Shown: piece after piece, positions 1-9,219 of the stretch
How positions within the stretch are numbered: position 1 is the first letter of the stretch
Layout of the letters: each line of letters opens with the position of its first letter
Assembly (NCBI RefSeq): GCF_004345645.1
Contig: NZ_SLWS01000004.1
Location: 744,001-808,000 of the forward strand
Direction of reading: 5' to 3'
Length of the DNA: 64,000 nt
Origin: Actinocrispum wychmicini
GTDB taxonomy: Bacteria > Actinomycetota > Actinomycetes > Mycobacteriales > Pseudonocardiaceae
The notes under the pieces: model-generated
What the model was told of the DNA's origin: nothing
Databases searched by the model: none
The model's input: only the letters and a program-made list of their open reading frames with translations
Translations under genes and position numbers: made by a program

Positions 1-1233
1 CGCGGCGACTCGGCGCAGGGCGGGGTGGTCCGGTACGGCGGCACGACCAGCGGCGAGATCATCGCGAAGCAGGTCGTCCAGGACCCGAAGGCAACCGAGC
101 CGTACGCGTCCCTGAGCCCGGCTTTGCATGACGCCAGCCAGTGTTACGCCGATAACCGCCCGGCCACAGGCACGGTGAAGAACCTGGGGTACGCGACCAC
201 GTTCACCGGCGACGGCACCTCGAAGCTCCAAGTGTTCACTGTGGACTTCGACCTCGTGAGCAACTCCGGCGGGCAGCAAAGCCTTTCGTTCACCGGCATC
301 CCGGCCGGGGCGACCGTGCTGGTGAACCTGACCGGCGCGAGCCGGAAGATCAGCGTGAACTCGATGACCGTCCCGTTCCAGGACCGTCTACTGTGGAACT
401 TCGCGGACGCGACGGACGTCTCCATCGGCGGTACGGCGCAGTTCGAGGGCAGCGTGCTGGTCGGCAATCCGGCCAGTCAGACCACCGTGTCGACGGCCGG
501 GATGGGCGGCCGGTTCTTCACCACCGGCGGCCTGACCCACGGCGCGTCCGGGTCGAACGGGCAGGAGTTCCACGCGTACCCCTTCAACGGCGACCTGCCC
601 GGCTGCGGCAAGCCCGGGATGTCGATCAAGAAGTCGGCGGACAAGCAGACCGCGAACCCGGGTGACACCGTCAAGTACAGCGTGGTGCTGACCAACACCG
701 GCCAGACGGATCTGACCGGCGTCAAGGTGACCGACGACCTGTCCGGTGTGCTGGACGACGCCGACTATCTGAACGACGCCTCGGCGAAACCGATCGCCGG
801 GTCGTTCTCGTTCGCCTCGCCGAAGTTGACGTGGACGGGAAACCTGCCGGTCGGCGCGTCGACGACGTTGTTTTACAGTGTAAAAACCAAGAGTCCGGAT
901 CCGGGCGACCGTCACCTGCGCAACGGTGTCTCGTCGGACGTTCCAGGCCCCTGTGAGCCGAACTGCACGACCGACGTGCCGGTGGTGGATCCGACGACCA
1001 CCCCGACCACCCCGCCCACCTGCCCGCCGGGGTCCACCGACCCCGGGTGCGGCACCACCACCCCGGACACCTCGGTCCCCCCAGGACCCGGACCGAACCC
1101 GGGACCAGCGCCGGACACACCCGAGGCCATGGCGTGGACGGGTGTCTCGGTCATGCCGTTCCTCGATGTGGCGGCGGCTTTGATCCTGGCCGGCGTGCTC
1201 CTCATCACCGTCACCCGGCGACGCGCTGGTTGA
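1..1233 (+). CDS. Cell-surface protein, choice-of-anchor A / DUF11 type (5' end missing)
   Basis: The frame is open from base 1, so the N-terminus lies outside the window. The first ~200 residues are a beta-rich domain resembling the choice-of-anchor A module of secreted adhesin-like proteins. A DUF11-type repeat follows (SIKKSADKQTANPGDTVKYSVVL region, then 'TNTG'), then a Pro/Thr-rich wall-spanning linker, then MAWTG, a hydrophobic segment and an RRRAG tail. The last three elements match the layout of a class E sortase (LAXTG-like) signal, so I infer covalent wall anchoring. The stop codon lies inside the MerR promoter that follows. Ligand unknown. The domain names rest on pattern recognition, not a profile search. 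Confidence 0.75.
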   Translation, partial: RGDSAQGGVVRYGGTTSGEIIAKQVVQDPKATEPYASLSPALHDASQCYADNRPATGTVKNLGYATTFTGDGTSKLQVFTVDFDLVSNSGGQQSLSFTGIPAGATVLVNLTGASRKISVNSMTVPFQDRLLWNFADATDVSIGGTAQFEGSVLVGNPASQTTVSTAGMGGRFFTTGGLTHGASGSNGQEFHAYPFNGDLPGCGKPGMSIKKSADKQTANPGDTVKYSVVLTNTGQTDLTGVKVTDDLSGVLDDADYLNDASAKPIAGSFSFASPKLTWTGNLPVGASTTLFYSVKTKSPDPGDRHLRNGVSSDVPGPCEPNCTTDVPVVDPTTTPTTPPTCPPGSTDPGCGTTTPDTSVPPGPGPNPGPAPDTPEAMAWTGVSVMPFLDVAAALILAGVLLITVTRRRAG

Positions 1234-1260
1234 ACCTGACGCCGCGTCAGGTTCTACGGT
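1230..1260 (+). promoter_or_regulatory. MerR-type promoter/operator
   Basis: A -35 box TTGAAC (1230-1235) and a -10 box TACGGT (1255-1260) are separated by 19 bp, the long spacer typical of MerR-controlled promoters. A perfect inverted repeat fills it: AACCTGACG (1233-1241), CCG, CGTCAGGTT (1245-1253). The GTG start at 1267 is 6 nt after the -10 box with no Shine-Dalgarno, so the mRNA is probably leaderless. The operator overlaps the stop codon of the upstream gene. Confidence 0.85.
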
Positions 1261-1266
1261 CGTGGC

Positions 1267-2049
1267 GTGAGCGACCGTCGGTGGAGCATCGGGGAGTTGG
1301 CCAAGGCCAGCGGTGTCACGGTGCGCGCCTTGCACTACTACGACCAGATCGGGCTGGTGTCGGCGGGCGAACGGACCGCGTCCGGACACCGGCGGTACGT
1401 CGAGGCGGACGTCCGCCGGCTGTACCGGGTGCGGGCCCTGCACGGGCTGGGGCTGACGCTGGAGGAAGTGGCCGCCGTGCTGCGGGACGGGGCGGAGGAT
1501 CTCGGCTCGCTGCGTGACCTGCTGTCCGCCCAGCTCGCGGACCTGGAGATCCAGGCCGGCCGGATCAAGGAGTCCGCGCAGCGCGTCCAGAGCCTGCTCG
1601 ACCGGCTGGCCGAGGCCGAACTGCCGGCGCCGGAACAGTTCCTGGCCACTTTGGAGCCGATGCCGGTGGACGTCGGCCGGTACCTGACCCAGGCGCAGTT
1701 GGCGACCGTCGCCGAGCGGGCCGAGGAGTTGGGCAGGGACGCGACCGAGTCGTTGAAGGCCGACTGGGTCGACGTGTTCACGAGGCTGCGGCGACACGTG
1801 CTCGACGGGACGCCTGTCGAGGACGCCGAGGTGCGGGCGTTGGTGGCGCGATGGCAGAAGATCGCGGCCGCGTTCCACACCGACGACCCGCGGTTCGAGA
1901 CGGCGATCAGCGCGCTGTGGCAGGACAACCGGGCCGAGATCGGTGCGCAGCTCGACCGGCGCGTCGGCTGGTCCGGTCCCGGTGGCACCGCCGAGGTCAT
2001 CGACTACCTACGCCGGGCGCGCGCCGCCCGCGACAACGAGGGGACCTGA
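1267..2049 (+). CDS. MerR-family regulator with TipAS-like ligand domain
   Basis: 260 residues. The N-terminus (WSIGELAKASGVTVRALHYY, then an HRRY wing) is a textbook MerR winged helix-turn-helix, followed by the dimerisation helix with QL-rich coiled-coil character. The C-terminal ~130 residues are helical, with WQKIAAAF and HTDDPRF segments of the kind seen in TipAS antibiotic-binding domains. MerR activators twist a 19-bp-spaced promoter, and exactly such a promoter lies directly upstream, so it should control itself and the esterase-like gene, whose ATG abuts this stop codon. I infer the inducer is a small molecule, perhaps an antibiotic. Confidence 0.9.
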   Translation: MSDRRWSIGELAKASGVTVRALHYYDQIGLVSAGERTASGHRRYVEADVRRLYRVRALHGLGLTLEEVAAVLRDGAEDLGSLRDLLSAQLADLEIQAGRIKESAQRVQSLLDRLAEAELPAPEQFLATLEPMPVDVGRYLTQAQLATVAERAEELGRDATESLKADWVDVFTRLRRHVLDGTPVEDAEVRALVARWQKIAAAFHTDDPRFETAISALWQDNRAEIGAQLDRRVGWSGPGGTAEVIDYLRRARAARDNEGT

Positions 2050-3366
2050 ATGGACGTCGACAACTGGCTCAGGGAGAACACCGACCCGCTACGGTCGATC
2101 GACCCGGAGACCGCCGACTACGCCGACCTGGAGCCGTTGCGGGACATCGTCGGCGACGCCCGGGTGGTGGCCATCGGCGAGAGCACGCACAGGGTGCACG
2201 AGTTCTACCAGATCCGCCACCTGGTGACCCGATTCCTGGTCGACGAGATGGGATTCACCGCGTTCGTGATGGAATCCGGGTTTCCGGAAGGTTGGGCGGT
2301 GAACGACTGGGTGCTGGGCGGCGACGGGGATCTCGACCATCTGCTCGGCACCGGAGTCACGTATCACATGGGGAAATGCGCGGAAATGCGGGATCAGCTC
2401 CGGTGGATGCGTGATCACAATCGCACGCATGCGGAGAAGATCCATTTCTATGGCATGGATGTGCCGGATTCCAGTGCGTCCGCGTTGCCCGGGGTTCGGG
2501 CCGCGTTGTCGTTCTTGGACGACGCGGATCCGGCGTACGCGGCCGCGGTCCGTGAACGTTTGCTGCCTTTGTTCGACTATCTGCCGACCGACCGGACGGG
2601 ATTGGCCTGGTCCGCGCCCGCGCTGCAGGCGTATATGGCCCTCGGTGTCGCGCATCGATACGAACTGACCGCTCGGATCAGCGAGTTGACCGAACGGCTG
2701 CAGGCTCTGCGCGTCCCTTATTCGACGGTCGACCCAGATCGGGCCGACATCGCGTTGCAGTGCGCGGTCACCGCGAGGCACGCGGACGCTTTCCTGGCCA
2801 ACATGGCCACGGGCGCGGAACGCACCTACCGCGGCGCGAACGTCCGGGACGCGGCCATGGCGGACAACGTCGAATGGATCCTCGAACGGGAAGCACGCGT
2901 CGTCATCGGGGCCGCCAACGGGCATCTGCAACGCTGGCCCTACCGCGTGCCGCCGATCATCAACGAGGACCAAGTCGTGCTCGGTCAACACCTGGCCCGC
3001 TCGCTCGGCGACGAGATGGTGGTCATCGCGACCACCTACAACGGCGGCCGGATGTTCACGCACCGCCTGATTCCCGGTGGCCGGCCGGGACACACCGAGG
3101 TGTTCTTCGAGGACACCGGCCCGTTCACCGAACCCGACAGTCTGGACGTGCTGCTCGCCACCACCGGTGACCCGCTGACAATGCTCGACCTGCGCAAGGT
3201 TCCGGATCACGGCCCGGTCGCCGACCGGTTCGCCGAGATCGACTGCACTGTGCAGGGCCCGTACAAACAGCTGGTGAGTCCCTTGACGGCGTTCGACGCC
3301 GTCGTGCACATCGACAAGGTCACTCCCTGGCACACCTTCATCGACATCCCGGCTGAGGATCCCTAG
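2050..3366 (+). CDS. Erythromycin esterase family protein
   Basis: 438 residues, the usual length for the family. The motif VVAIGESTHRVHEF (about residues 37-50) carries the conserved GESTH and downstream His/Glu. FYGMDVPDS and VVIGAANGHLQRW further on are also characteristic (EreA/EreB and succinoglycan-biosynthesis-like proteins). Known members hydrolyse macrolide lactones or act on unknown esters; the substrate here is not determined. The ATG follows the MerR stop with no gap, so the two are co-transcribed, which suggests inducible detoxification. Confidence 0.88.
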   Translation: MDVDNWLRENTDPLRSIDPETADYADLEPLRDIVGDARVVAIGESTHRVHEFYQIRHLVTRFLVDEMGFTAFVMESGFPEGWAVNDWVLGGDGDLDHLLGTGVTYHMGKCAEMRDQLRWMRDHNRTHAEKIHFYGMDVPDSSASALPGVRAALSFLDDADPAYAAAVRERLLPLFDYLPTDRTGLAWSAPALQAYMALGVAHRYELTARISELTERLQALRVPYSTVDPDRADIALQCAVTARHADAFLANMATGAERTYRGANVRDAAMADNVEWILEREARVVIGAANGHLQRWPYRVPPIINEDQVVLGQHLARSLGDEMVVIATTYNGGRMFTHRLIPGGRPGHTEVFFEDTGPFTEPDSLDVLLATTGDPLTMLDLRKVPDHGPVADRFAEIDCTVQGPYKQLVSPLTAFDAVVHIDKVTPWHTFIDIPAEDP

Positions 3367-3456
3367 GGGTTCTGGACGACGAACGGACCTACCTGGGGAC
3401 TACCCGGACGGGAAGGCTGGGCTGCGTCTGATACGGATTCGAGAGAGGTGCGCCAG

Positions 3457-6354
3457 ATGCGCAGACTAGCTCTCCGAAGAGCCGCGGCCCTCGGGGCGGC
3501 CGCGGCCCTGATGTTCGGTCTACAATGGACAACCGCAGCCACGGCGTCGGCGCAGCCCGAGGTCCAGGCCGATGTTGACAACCACAGCGTCGACAACCGA
3601 GGCGCGACAGCACAACCCACCGACCGGCAACGGACGCTCGCCGACGGGGGCAGCACGACCGTCCGATGGAACCGGTACGGCACACCCGCGACGCTTGTGC
3701 CTCGGGCAGACGCACAGCGCCGCCTGGCCGCGGCCGATCCGGTGGCGACCGCCCGCGGTTTCCTGAGCGACAACAAGGACACGTTCGGCCTCGACCAGGC
3801 CGCCATCGACGGCATGGACGTGCTGGTCAGCCGCCCGATGGGGCAGGGCTCGTACGTGATGCTGCGGCAGCGGTTCGGGTCGATGCCGCCCGTTCTCGAC
3901 GGGCTGGCCGCGTTCGGCATCCGCGACGGCGCCGTCCGGTTCCTGACCTCCACCCTCAGCCCGCAGCACAGCGAGCCACAGCCGGCGACGATCTCCCCGA
4001 ACGACGCCCTGGCCTCGGCCGCGTCCGACGCCAACCTGTCCGTGCAGGCGTTGACGACCACGAACGTGCAGTTGGGCGCGGTGCCGATGCCCGACGCGGC
4101 GCCGCGAGCGGCGTACCAGGTGGTCACGGTCGGCGACACCGAGGGATACACCAGCTATGTGGACGCCCGGACGGGCAAGCTGCTGTATCGCGAAAGCATC
4201 GTGGACAATGACAGCGACCCTGGCAAGACCGCCAACCCGGACTGGGCCGCGTTCCCGTCGAACCCGCCCACCAACCATTCGTCCCGCGACACCCGGGTGA
4301 AGTGGTGCTTCGTCCAGGCGCCCGGATGCGAGCGCGCGGTCAGCGCCGCCAATGACGGCTCCGCGTGGGACACCGTCGCAGGGGTGCCAAGCCTGACGTC
4401 GGCCGGCAATTCCGAGCGCGGCACCGAGAAGTGGGACGACCTGGCCGGCGGCACCGCGGGGACGCGTACGTCGACCACCTCGCCGACGCGTGACTACGTG
4501 TACCCGTGGACCAACCAGTGGTTCAACTCGAAGTGCGACCCGGCGGTGTTCGCCAGCCCGCAGCAGAACGACATCGACGCGGCCCTGGCGAACCTGTTCG
4601 CCATGCACAACCGGATGCACGACTGGTCGTACCGCCTCGGGTTCACCGAGGAGACCTGGAACATGCAGGTCGCCAACGGCACCCACAGCGGGCTGGGCGG
4701 CGACGCCGAACGCGGCCAGGCCCAGTCCGGTGGCCGCGCCGGTGGGGCGCCGCCGGCGTTCCCGTCACGCAACAACGCCAACCAGGCCACGCCGCCCGAC
4801 GGCGTCCCGCCGACCACGAACATGTACCTGTGGGAGCCCACACCCGGCGGTTTCTACGCGCCTTGTGTGGACGGCGACTACGACATGTCCGTCATCGCGC
4901 ACGAGTACAGCCACGCGATCAGCGGCCGGATGATCGCCGGCCCGAACAGCGGGTGGGTCGGCCAGCAGGCGAACTCGATGAACGAGTCGACGTCCGACCT
5001 GTTCTCCATGGAGTACCTGTACGAGTACGGCTTCCGCGCGGCCGGCGACACACCGTTCGTCACCGGCGGGTACGTCACGGGCAACAAGCGTGTGGGCATC
5101 CGTGACTACGACATCAGCCGCAACCCGCTCAACTACAGCGACTTCTCGTTCGACCTGACCGGGCCGGAAGTGCACGCGGACGGCGAGATCTGGAACGCCA
5201 CCAGCTTCGCCGTGCGCCAGGCGATGGTCGACAAGTACGGCCTCGCCACCCCGGCGATCCAGCGGCAGTGCGCCGACGGCCAGCGGCCGGTCGACCGCTG
5301 TCCGGGCAACCGGCGCTGGGTGCAGCAGACGTTCGACGCGTTGCTGCTGAACGCGGCCGGCGCGGTCAGCTTCGTCGACATGCGGGACGCCATCCTCGCG
5401 GCCAACGACGTCCGGTTCGGCGGCGCGGACGTGCCCGAGCTGTGGAACGCCTTCGCCCAGCACGGCCTGGGCAAGGATGCCACGAGCAAGGGGACGAACG
5501 ACCTCGCGCCGATCCCGAGCTTCGCGTCCCCGTTCGCCAAGAACGTGACCGTCCGGCTGGTCACCCCCGGCCCGGCCCGGCTGTACGTGGGCGACTACGA
5601 GGCCAGATCCCGTGCGGTGGCCGACACCGATCCGGCCACGCCACTGCCCGACACCCTGCAGATCGCGCCGGGAACATACGACTTCACGGTCGCCTCGGAC
5701 GGCTTCGGCAGCGTCCGGATCCGGCGCACGATCCACGCGGGCGACAGGGAACGGTTGCAGCCGTTGATGTTCCGCAACTTCGCGGCGAAGAGTATGGGTG
5801 CCACGGCCACAGGTGACGGCGTCAACCTGGACAAGCTGATCGACGGCACCGAGGCGACCGACTGGGCGTCCGTCGGCTCGCCTGTCGCCGGGAAGAACGT
5901 CCGGATCCAACTCGCCGGCGACCGGCCCCACCTGGTGAACCGGGTGCAGGTGAGTGCCTTGCTGCGGCCCGCGATCGCCGGCGACGCCGACGTCGGCGGG
6001 CAGAACAGGTTCACCGCGCTGCGGCAGTTCGAGATCCTGTCCTGCAACACGGCGTTCGGCAAGAAGTGCGAGGATCCGGCGGAGTACCGGCACGTCTACA
6101 CCAGTCCGGCCGACGCGTTCCCCGCGGACATACCGCGGCCGGTCGCACCGGACCTGACCATGCGGTCGTTCCGGATCCCGCCGACATTCGCGACAAACCT
6201 GATGGTCCGCGTGCTGAGCAACCAGTGCACGGGCACGCCCGCGTACGCCGGTCAACAGCACAACGACCCACGGTCGAACAGCGACTGCACCACAGGCAAC
6301 CCCACCGTGGCGCAGACCGTCCGGATCGCCGAGTTCCAGGCGTTCCTGTTCTAG
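3457..6354 (+). CDS. Secreted M36-family (fungalysin-type) metalloprotease
   Basis: About 965 residues. I prefer ATG 3457, 8 nt after AGAGG, over the in-frame GTG at 3448. A signal peptide (MRRLALRRAAALGAAAALMF... ending near ATASA) precedes a propeptide of FTP/PepSY character. The zinc site HEYSH starts near residue 482, and the third ligand region NESTSD lies near residue 510, as in thermolysin-fold M36 enzymes. The C-terminal ~200 residues look like a discoidin-type beta-sandwich ('LDKLIDGTEATDW'), probably for substrate or surface binding. It is monocistronic and ends in a strong hairpin. Role inferred: extracellular protein degradation. Confidence 0.92.
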   Translation: MRRLALRRAAALGAAAALMFGLQWTTAATASAQPEVQADVDNHSVDNRGATAQPTDRQRTLADGGSTTVRWNRYGTPATLVPRADAQRRLAAADPVATARGFLSDNKDTFGLDQAAIDGMDVLVSRPMGQGSYVMLRQRFGSMPPVLDGLAAFGIRDGAVRFLTSTLSPQHSEPQPATISPNDALASAASDANLSVQALTTTNVQLGAVPMPDAAPRAAYQVVTVGDTEGYTSYVDARTGKLLYRESIVDNDSDPGKTANPDWAAFPSNPPTNHSSRDTRVKWCFVQAPGCERAVSAANDGSAWDTVAGVPSLTSAGNSERGTEKWDDLAGGTAGTRTSTTSPTRDYVYPWTNQWFNSKCDPAVFASPQQNDIDAALANLFAMHNRMHDWSYRLGFTEETWNMQVANGTHSGLGGDAERGQAQSGGRAGGAPPAFPSRNNANQATPPDGVPPTTNMYLWEPTPGGFYAPCVDGDYDMSVIAHEYSHAISGRMIAGPNSGWVGQQANSMNESTSDLFSMEYLYEYGFRAAGDTPFVTGGYVTGNKRVGIRDYDISRNPLNYSDFSFDLTGPEVHADGEIWNATSFAVRQAMVDKYGLATPAIQRQCADGQRPVDRCPGNRRWVQQTFDALLLNAAGAVSFVDMRDAILAANDVRFGGADVPELWNAFAQHGLGKDATSKGTNDLAPIPSFASPFAKNVTVRLVTPGPARLYVGDYEARSRAVADTDPATPLPDTLQIAPGTYDFTVASDGFGSVRIRRTIHAGDRERLQPLMFRNFAAKSMGATATGDGVNLDKLIDGTEATDWASVGSPVAGKNVRIQLAGDRPHLVNRVQVSALLRPAIAGDADVGGQNRFTALRQFEILSCNTAFGKKCEDPAEYRHVYTSPADAFPADIPRPVAPDLTMRSFRIPPTFATNLMVRVLSNQCTGTPAYAGQQHNDPRSNSDCTTGNPTVAQTVRIAEFQAFLF

Positions 6355-6374
6355 CGACCCTGTTCTAGCGACTG

Positions 6375-6412
6375 TGCGCTCTCGTGTCCGCCGCGTCGGA
6401 CACGAGAGCGCA
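6375..6412. terminator. Bidirectional hairpin terminator
   Basis: Perfect 16-bp inverted repeat: TGCGCTCTCGTGTCCG at 6375-6390 and its complement at 6397-6412, with a 6-nt loop. It lies between the stop codons of two convergent genes (6354 and 6415). There is no long U tract, as is common in actinomycetes. The 14-bp string CCTGTTCTAGCGAC occurs twice in tandem across the protease stop codon just upstream. Confidence 0.85.
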
Positions 6413-6414
6413 TG

Positions 6415-9156
6415 TCAGTGGCTGGGTGCCTCGGTCGGTAGCGAGTCGACCAGCAGCTCACCCGGCGGCTGGGCGTACATGTTGTCCCAGACCGGGAAGT
6501 TGTGGGCCTTGCGCATCTCGTTGTACTCCTTGATGAACTTCCGTTCGTCGCGGATCAGGCGCATCGCGTGGTCGACGTCGGGGACGTTCTTCGCCTTCAG
6601 TTCGGCGATGATGTCGGCTTCGTCCAGCGCCTGGGTGTTCACGTCCGGCACCACGGACTTCCGGCCGGTGCGGGCGGCGACCCAGGTGCCCTCCTTCTCG
6701 ATCAGGCCCTTGGCCACGTCGGCGGGGACGCCGGAGCTGACCAGTTTCTGGACCTTGGCGATCGCTTTCGTGAGATACGGGGACGCCACCTCGATCCCGG
6801 CGAACCCGACCGCGGCGATTGCACCACCCTGCGCGCCCTTCGCCAGCGTGGTCATCACGCCGTCGGAGAGGCCGTTGCGCCAGGTGTCGTCCGAGCCGAC
6901 CGCTTCGACCATGCTGGAGAACCCCTCGGTGGACGCGCCTTCGATCAGCGCCGTCTTGATGTGCAGGGCCTTCTGGCCCTCCCAGACCGCCTCGGCCGCC
7001 TTGCGTCCCTGCATCACCATCGCGTCCTGGTACTCCTTGGAGACCAGACCCCTGATCACCGACGGCGCGACCACTTCGACGATCCCGTCGATCGCACCCA
7101 CCGCGAAGGCGTTCGCGCCGTCGTTGCCGAAGACGTCGAAGCTGGAGCCCTTCGTGAACCGCTGCACGCCGACCCTGGCCATGCCACGGGCGACCGCGGA
7201 CACGCCGACCCGCACCGCCACGCTCTCGAAGATCGGCAGCAGCTCGGCGATCGCGGCCACGCCGGCACCCGCGGTGAAGTACGCGATGATCGAGCCGACC
7301 GCCAGGCCGATGGCCTGGGCGGCGTAGTCGTTCAGGGTGTCCCTGGTCCTGATCATCGACTCGGCCGACGCGACCACGCCGCTGCTCAGCGCGTTCAGCT
7401 TCGCCGCGTCCTCTGGGCCGGGTGACATGTTCGTCGGCGCGTCCTGGACCGCCCAACGCAGTTCGCGCTGCTCGTCCTTGAACGCGTCGTACACGTTCAG
7501 GCTGCCGTCGAGCATGCCCGTCGCCTCTTGCTCCTCCTTGGAGTAGTTGAGCGTCAGCTTCGCGCGTTCGACCGGGTCCATGCCTTCGGCGCCGGTCAGC
7601 AGCATCCGCAGCGCCTTCGCGTACTCCTTGGCGCTGAGCTTGTTGCGCATCAAGCCGTTCAGGGTGGCCGCGTCCTTCGGGTCCTGCTTGAGGATGTCCA
7701 CCCGCTCCGGCGTGGTGGCGTGCTTCTCGAGCAGGTTGAACACGTAGTCCTCGTCGTCGGTCATGCCCTGCATGGCCAGCCGCAGCCGCTGGTCCAGGGT
7801 GCCGGTCAGGATGGTCTGCACGCCGCCGAAGTCGCCGCCGAGTTTCCTGACCAGCAGGTCGATGAACGGGTCGCCGACGGCCTGGAGCCCGGCGGTGTAC
7901 GCGTCGGCGAACATCTTCCGGTCGTCACCGACGGCCTCGTGCAGCACTTTCAGGATCTTGGTGCTGTCGTCGGCGCCGGCCGCCTGCAGGCGCTGGACCG
8001 CGGTCGGGTTCTCGGCGAGCAGCGCCCTGAGCCGTTCCCGGTCGTCCGCGTCCATCTCCTGCAGGTACTCGTTGTTGATCTGGGTCACTCGGACGGTCTT
8101 CTTCTCCTCCGGGGACATCCCCATGATCCAGTTGTAGACGATCGACATGTCGTCCTTGAACTTGAGCGCCAGCTTGACCCGCTCGTTCAGGCCGATCTCG
8201 CCCTTGGTCAGCAGCATCCGGGCGAGGAACTCGTGCTTGTTGTTCAGCAGGCTGAGGTCGGTCACGTCGGTGGCGTCGCCGGGGAACGACATCCCCAGCC
8301 AGAACGCGTAGTCGCCTGGGTAGTAGGTCTCGAAGTCCTTGCACAGCCCGGGTTTGTCGGACGTCTTCTGCACCACCCCGAGGACCCCTTCCCAGTCCGC
8401 CGAGACGGTCCCGGTGTGCATGGCCGCGTCCATCTGGTCCACCGGCCGGAACTCGCCGAACGCCAGCAGCGCGTTGATCTCGATACTGGTGGCCTTCTTC
8501 TTCAGCCACTTGCTGTCCAGGATGCCGGCGATCAGCGAGGTCTTCTTGTTGGGCAACGTGATCGCGGTGATCCCGGCGAAGTGCTCCTGGTACTCCGACA
8601 CGAAGATCGCGTCGGCCTCCTCGGTCTTGTCCTTCATCCCCAGCAGCACCCGACGCATCGTCTCCAGGTCGAAGTCGGTGCCGTAGAGCGTGAAGAACAG
8701 CTTGTCGGCCGGCCGCAGCTCGCCGAACCGCCAGTACGCCCAGCCCCGCACCCCGTCCGGCACTCCACGGCCGAACAGGTCCGCCTTGACCGTGGTGCTG
8801 AACTCCTTCTGGTAGTCCGCCTCCATCTCGGCGGTGTGCGAGCGGTTCTGGTGGATGAAGTCGAACAGCCGTTCGCCGCCCGCGCCCGGCTCGCGGGGCC
8901 CGCTCGGGTCGTACTTGATGTACTCGTTGAGCTTCTTCACCCGGGCCAGCTGCGGCGGATCGGCGTTGGGATCGGCCGGCACGGTCGACTGGTTCGGCTC
9001 GCGTCGCACCATGAGCGCCCGCCCGACCGCCTGGTTGCCCGCGGTGGTCTGCAGGGCGAGCAGTCCGGTGTGATCACGGACCGGCGGTCCGGCCTGCCCG
9101 GCGGACGGCTCGCCGGCCAGGTCAGTGTCGGTGTCTCGGTTGTCGAGTGATCGCAT
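6415..9156 (-). CDS. Large protein with eCIS-cargo-type N-terminus, function unknown
   Basis: 913 residues; ATG 9156 follows GGAGG by 5 nt. The N-terminus is disordered and carries GLLALQTTAGNQAVGRAL (residues 31-48), the 'LQ..AGN.AV' signature found at the front of DUF4157 proteins and proposed extracellular contractile injection system cargo. The middle is all-helical, with repeating blocks (for example TGTLDQRLRLAMQGMTDDED) that loosely recall annexin-type or similar helical repeats. Around residues 610-650 is an alanine/glycine-rich hydrophobic stretch (VGSIIAYFTAGAGVAAIAEL) that could insert into a membrane. The C-terminal ~200 residues are charged and helical. No injection-system genes are visible nearby. 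I recognise no enzyme motif. Confidence 0.6.
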   Translation of the reverse strand: MRSLDNRDTDTDLAGEPSAGQAGPPVRDHTGLLALQTTAGNQAVGRALMVRREPNQSTVPADPNADPPQLARVKKLNEYIKYDPSGPREPGAGGERLFDFIHQNRSHTAEMEADYQKEFSTTVKADLFGRGVPDGVRGWAYWRFGELRPADKLFFTLYGTDFDLETMRRVLLGMKDKTEEADAIFVSEYQEHFAGITAITLPNKKTSLIAGILDSKWLKKKATSIEINALLAFGEFRPVDQMDAAMHTGTVSADWEGVLGVVQKTSDKPGLCKDFETYYPGDYAFWLGMSFPGDATDVTDLSLLNNKHEFLARMLLTKGEIGLNERVKLALKFKDDMSIVYNWIMGMSPEEKKTVRVTQINNEYLQEMDADDRERLRALLAENPTAVQRLQAAGADDSTKILKVLHEAVGDDRKMFADAYTAGLQAVGDPFIDLLVRKLGGDFGGVQTILTGTLDQRLRLAMQGMTDDEDYVFNLLEKHATTPERVDILKQDPKDAATLNGLMRNKLSAKEYAKALRMLLTGAEGMDPVERAKLTLNYSKEEQEATGMLDGSLNVYDAFKDEQRELRWAVQDAPTNMSPGPEDAAKLNALSSGVVASAESMIRTRDTLNDYAAQAIGLAVGSIIAYFTAGAGVAAIAELLPIFESVAVRVGVSAVARGMARVGVQRFTKGSSFDVFGNDGANAFAVGAIDGIVEVVAPSVIRGLVSKEYQDAMVMQGRKAAEAVWEGQKALHIKTALIEGASTEGFSSMVEAVGSDDTWRNGLSDGVMTTLAKGAQGGAIAAVGFAGIEVASPYLTKAIAKVQKLVSSGVPADVAKGLIEKEGTWVAARTGRKSVVPDVNTQALDEADIIAELKAKNVPDVDHAMRLIRDERKFIKEYNEMRKAHNFPVWDNMYAQPPGELLVDSLPTEAPSH

Positions 9157-9219
9157 CGTGGCCTCCGTCCTTGAGCATAGGTTCGTCCCAAATCTGTCGG
9201 CCCGTCACAATGCACTGCC

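Noticed and set aside
388..1878. Long minus-strand frame of 496 codons
   Set aside because: It spans two well-supported plus-strand genes, is rich in Arg/His/Gln/Gly as expected of an antisense frame in high-G+C DNA, and matches no family.
7528..9150. 540-codon plus-strand frame opposite the 913-residue gene
   Set aside because: Leu/Val/Arg/His/Gln-rich mirror of the real frame, no ribosome-binding site and no recognisable domain.
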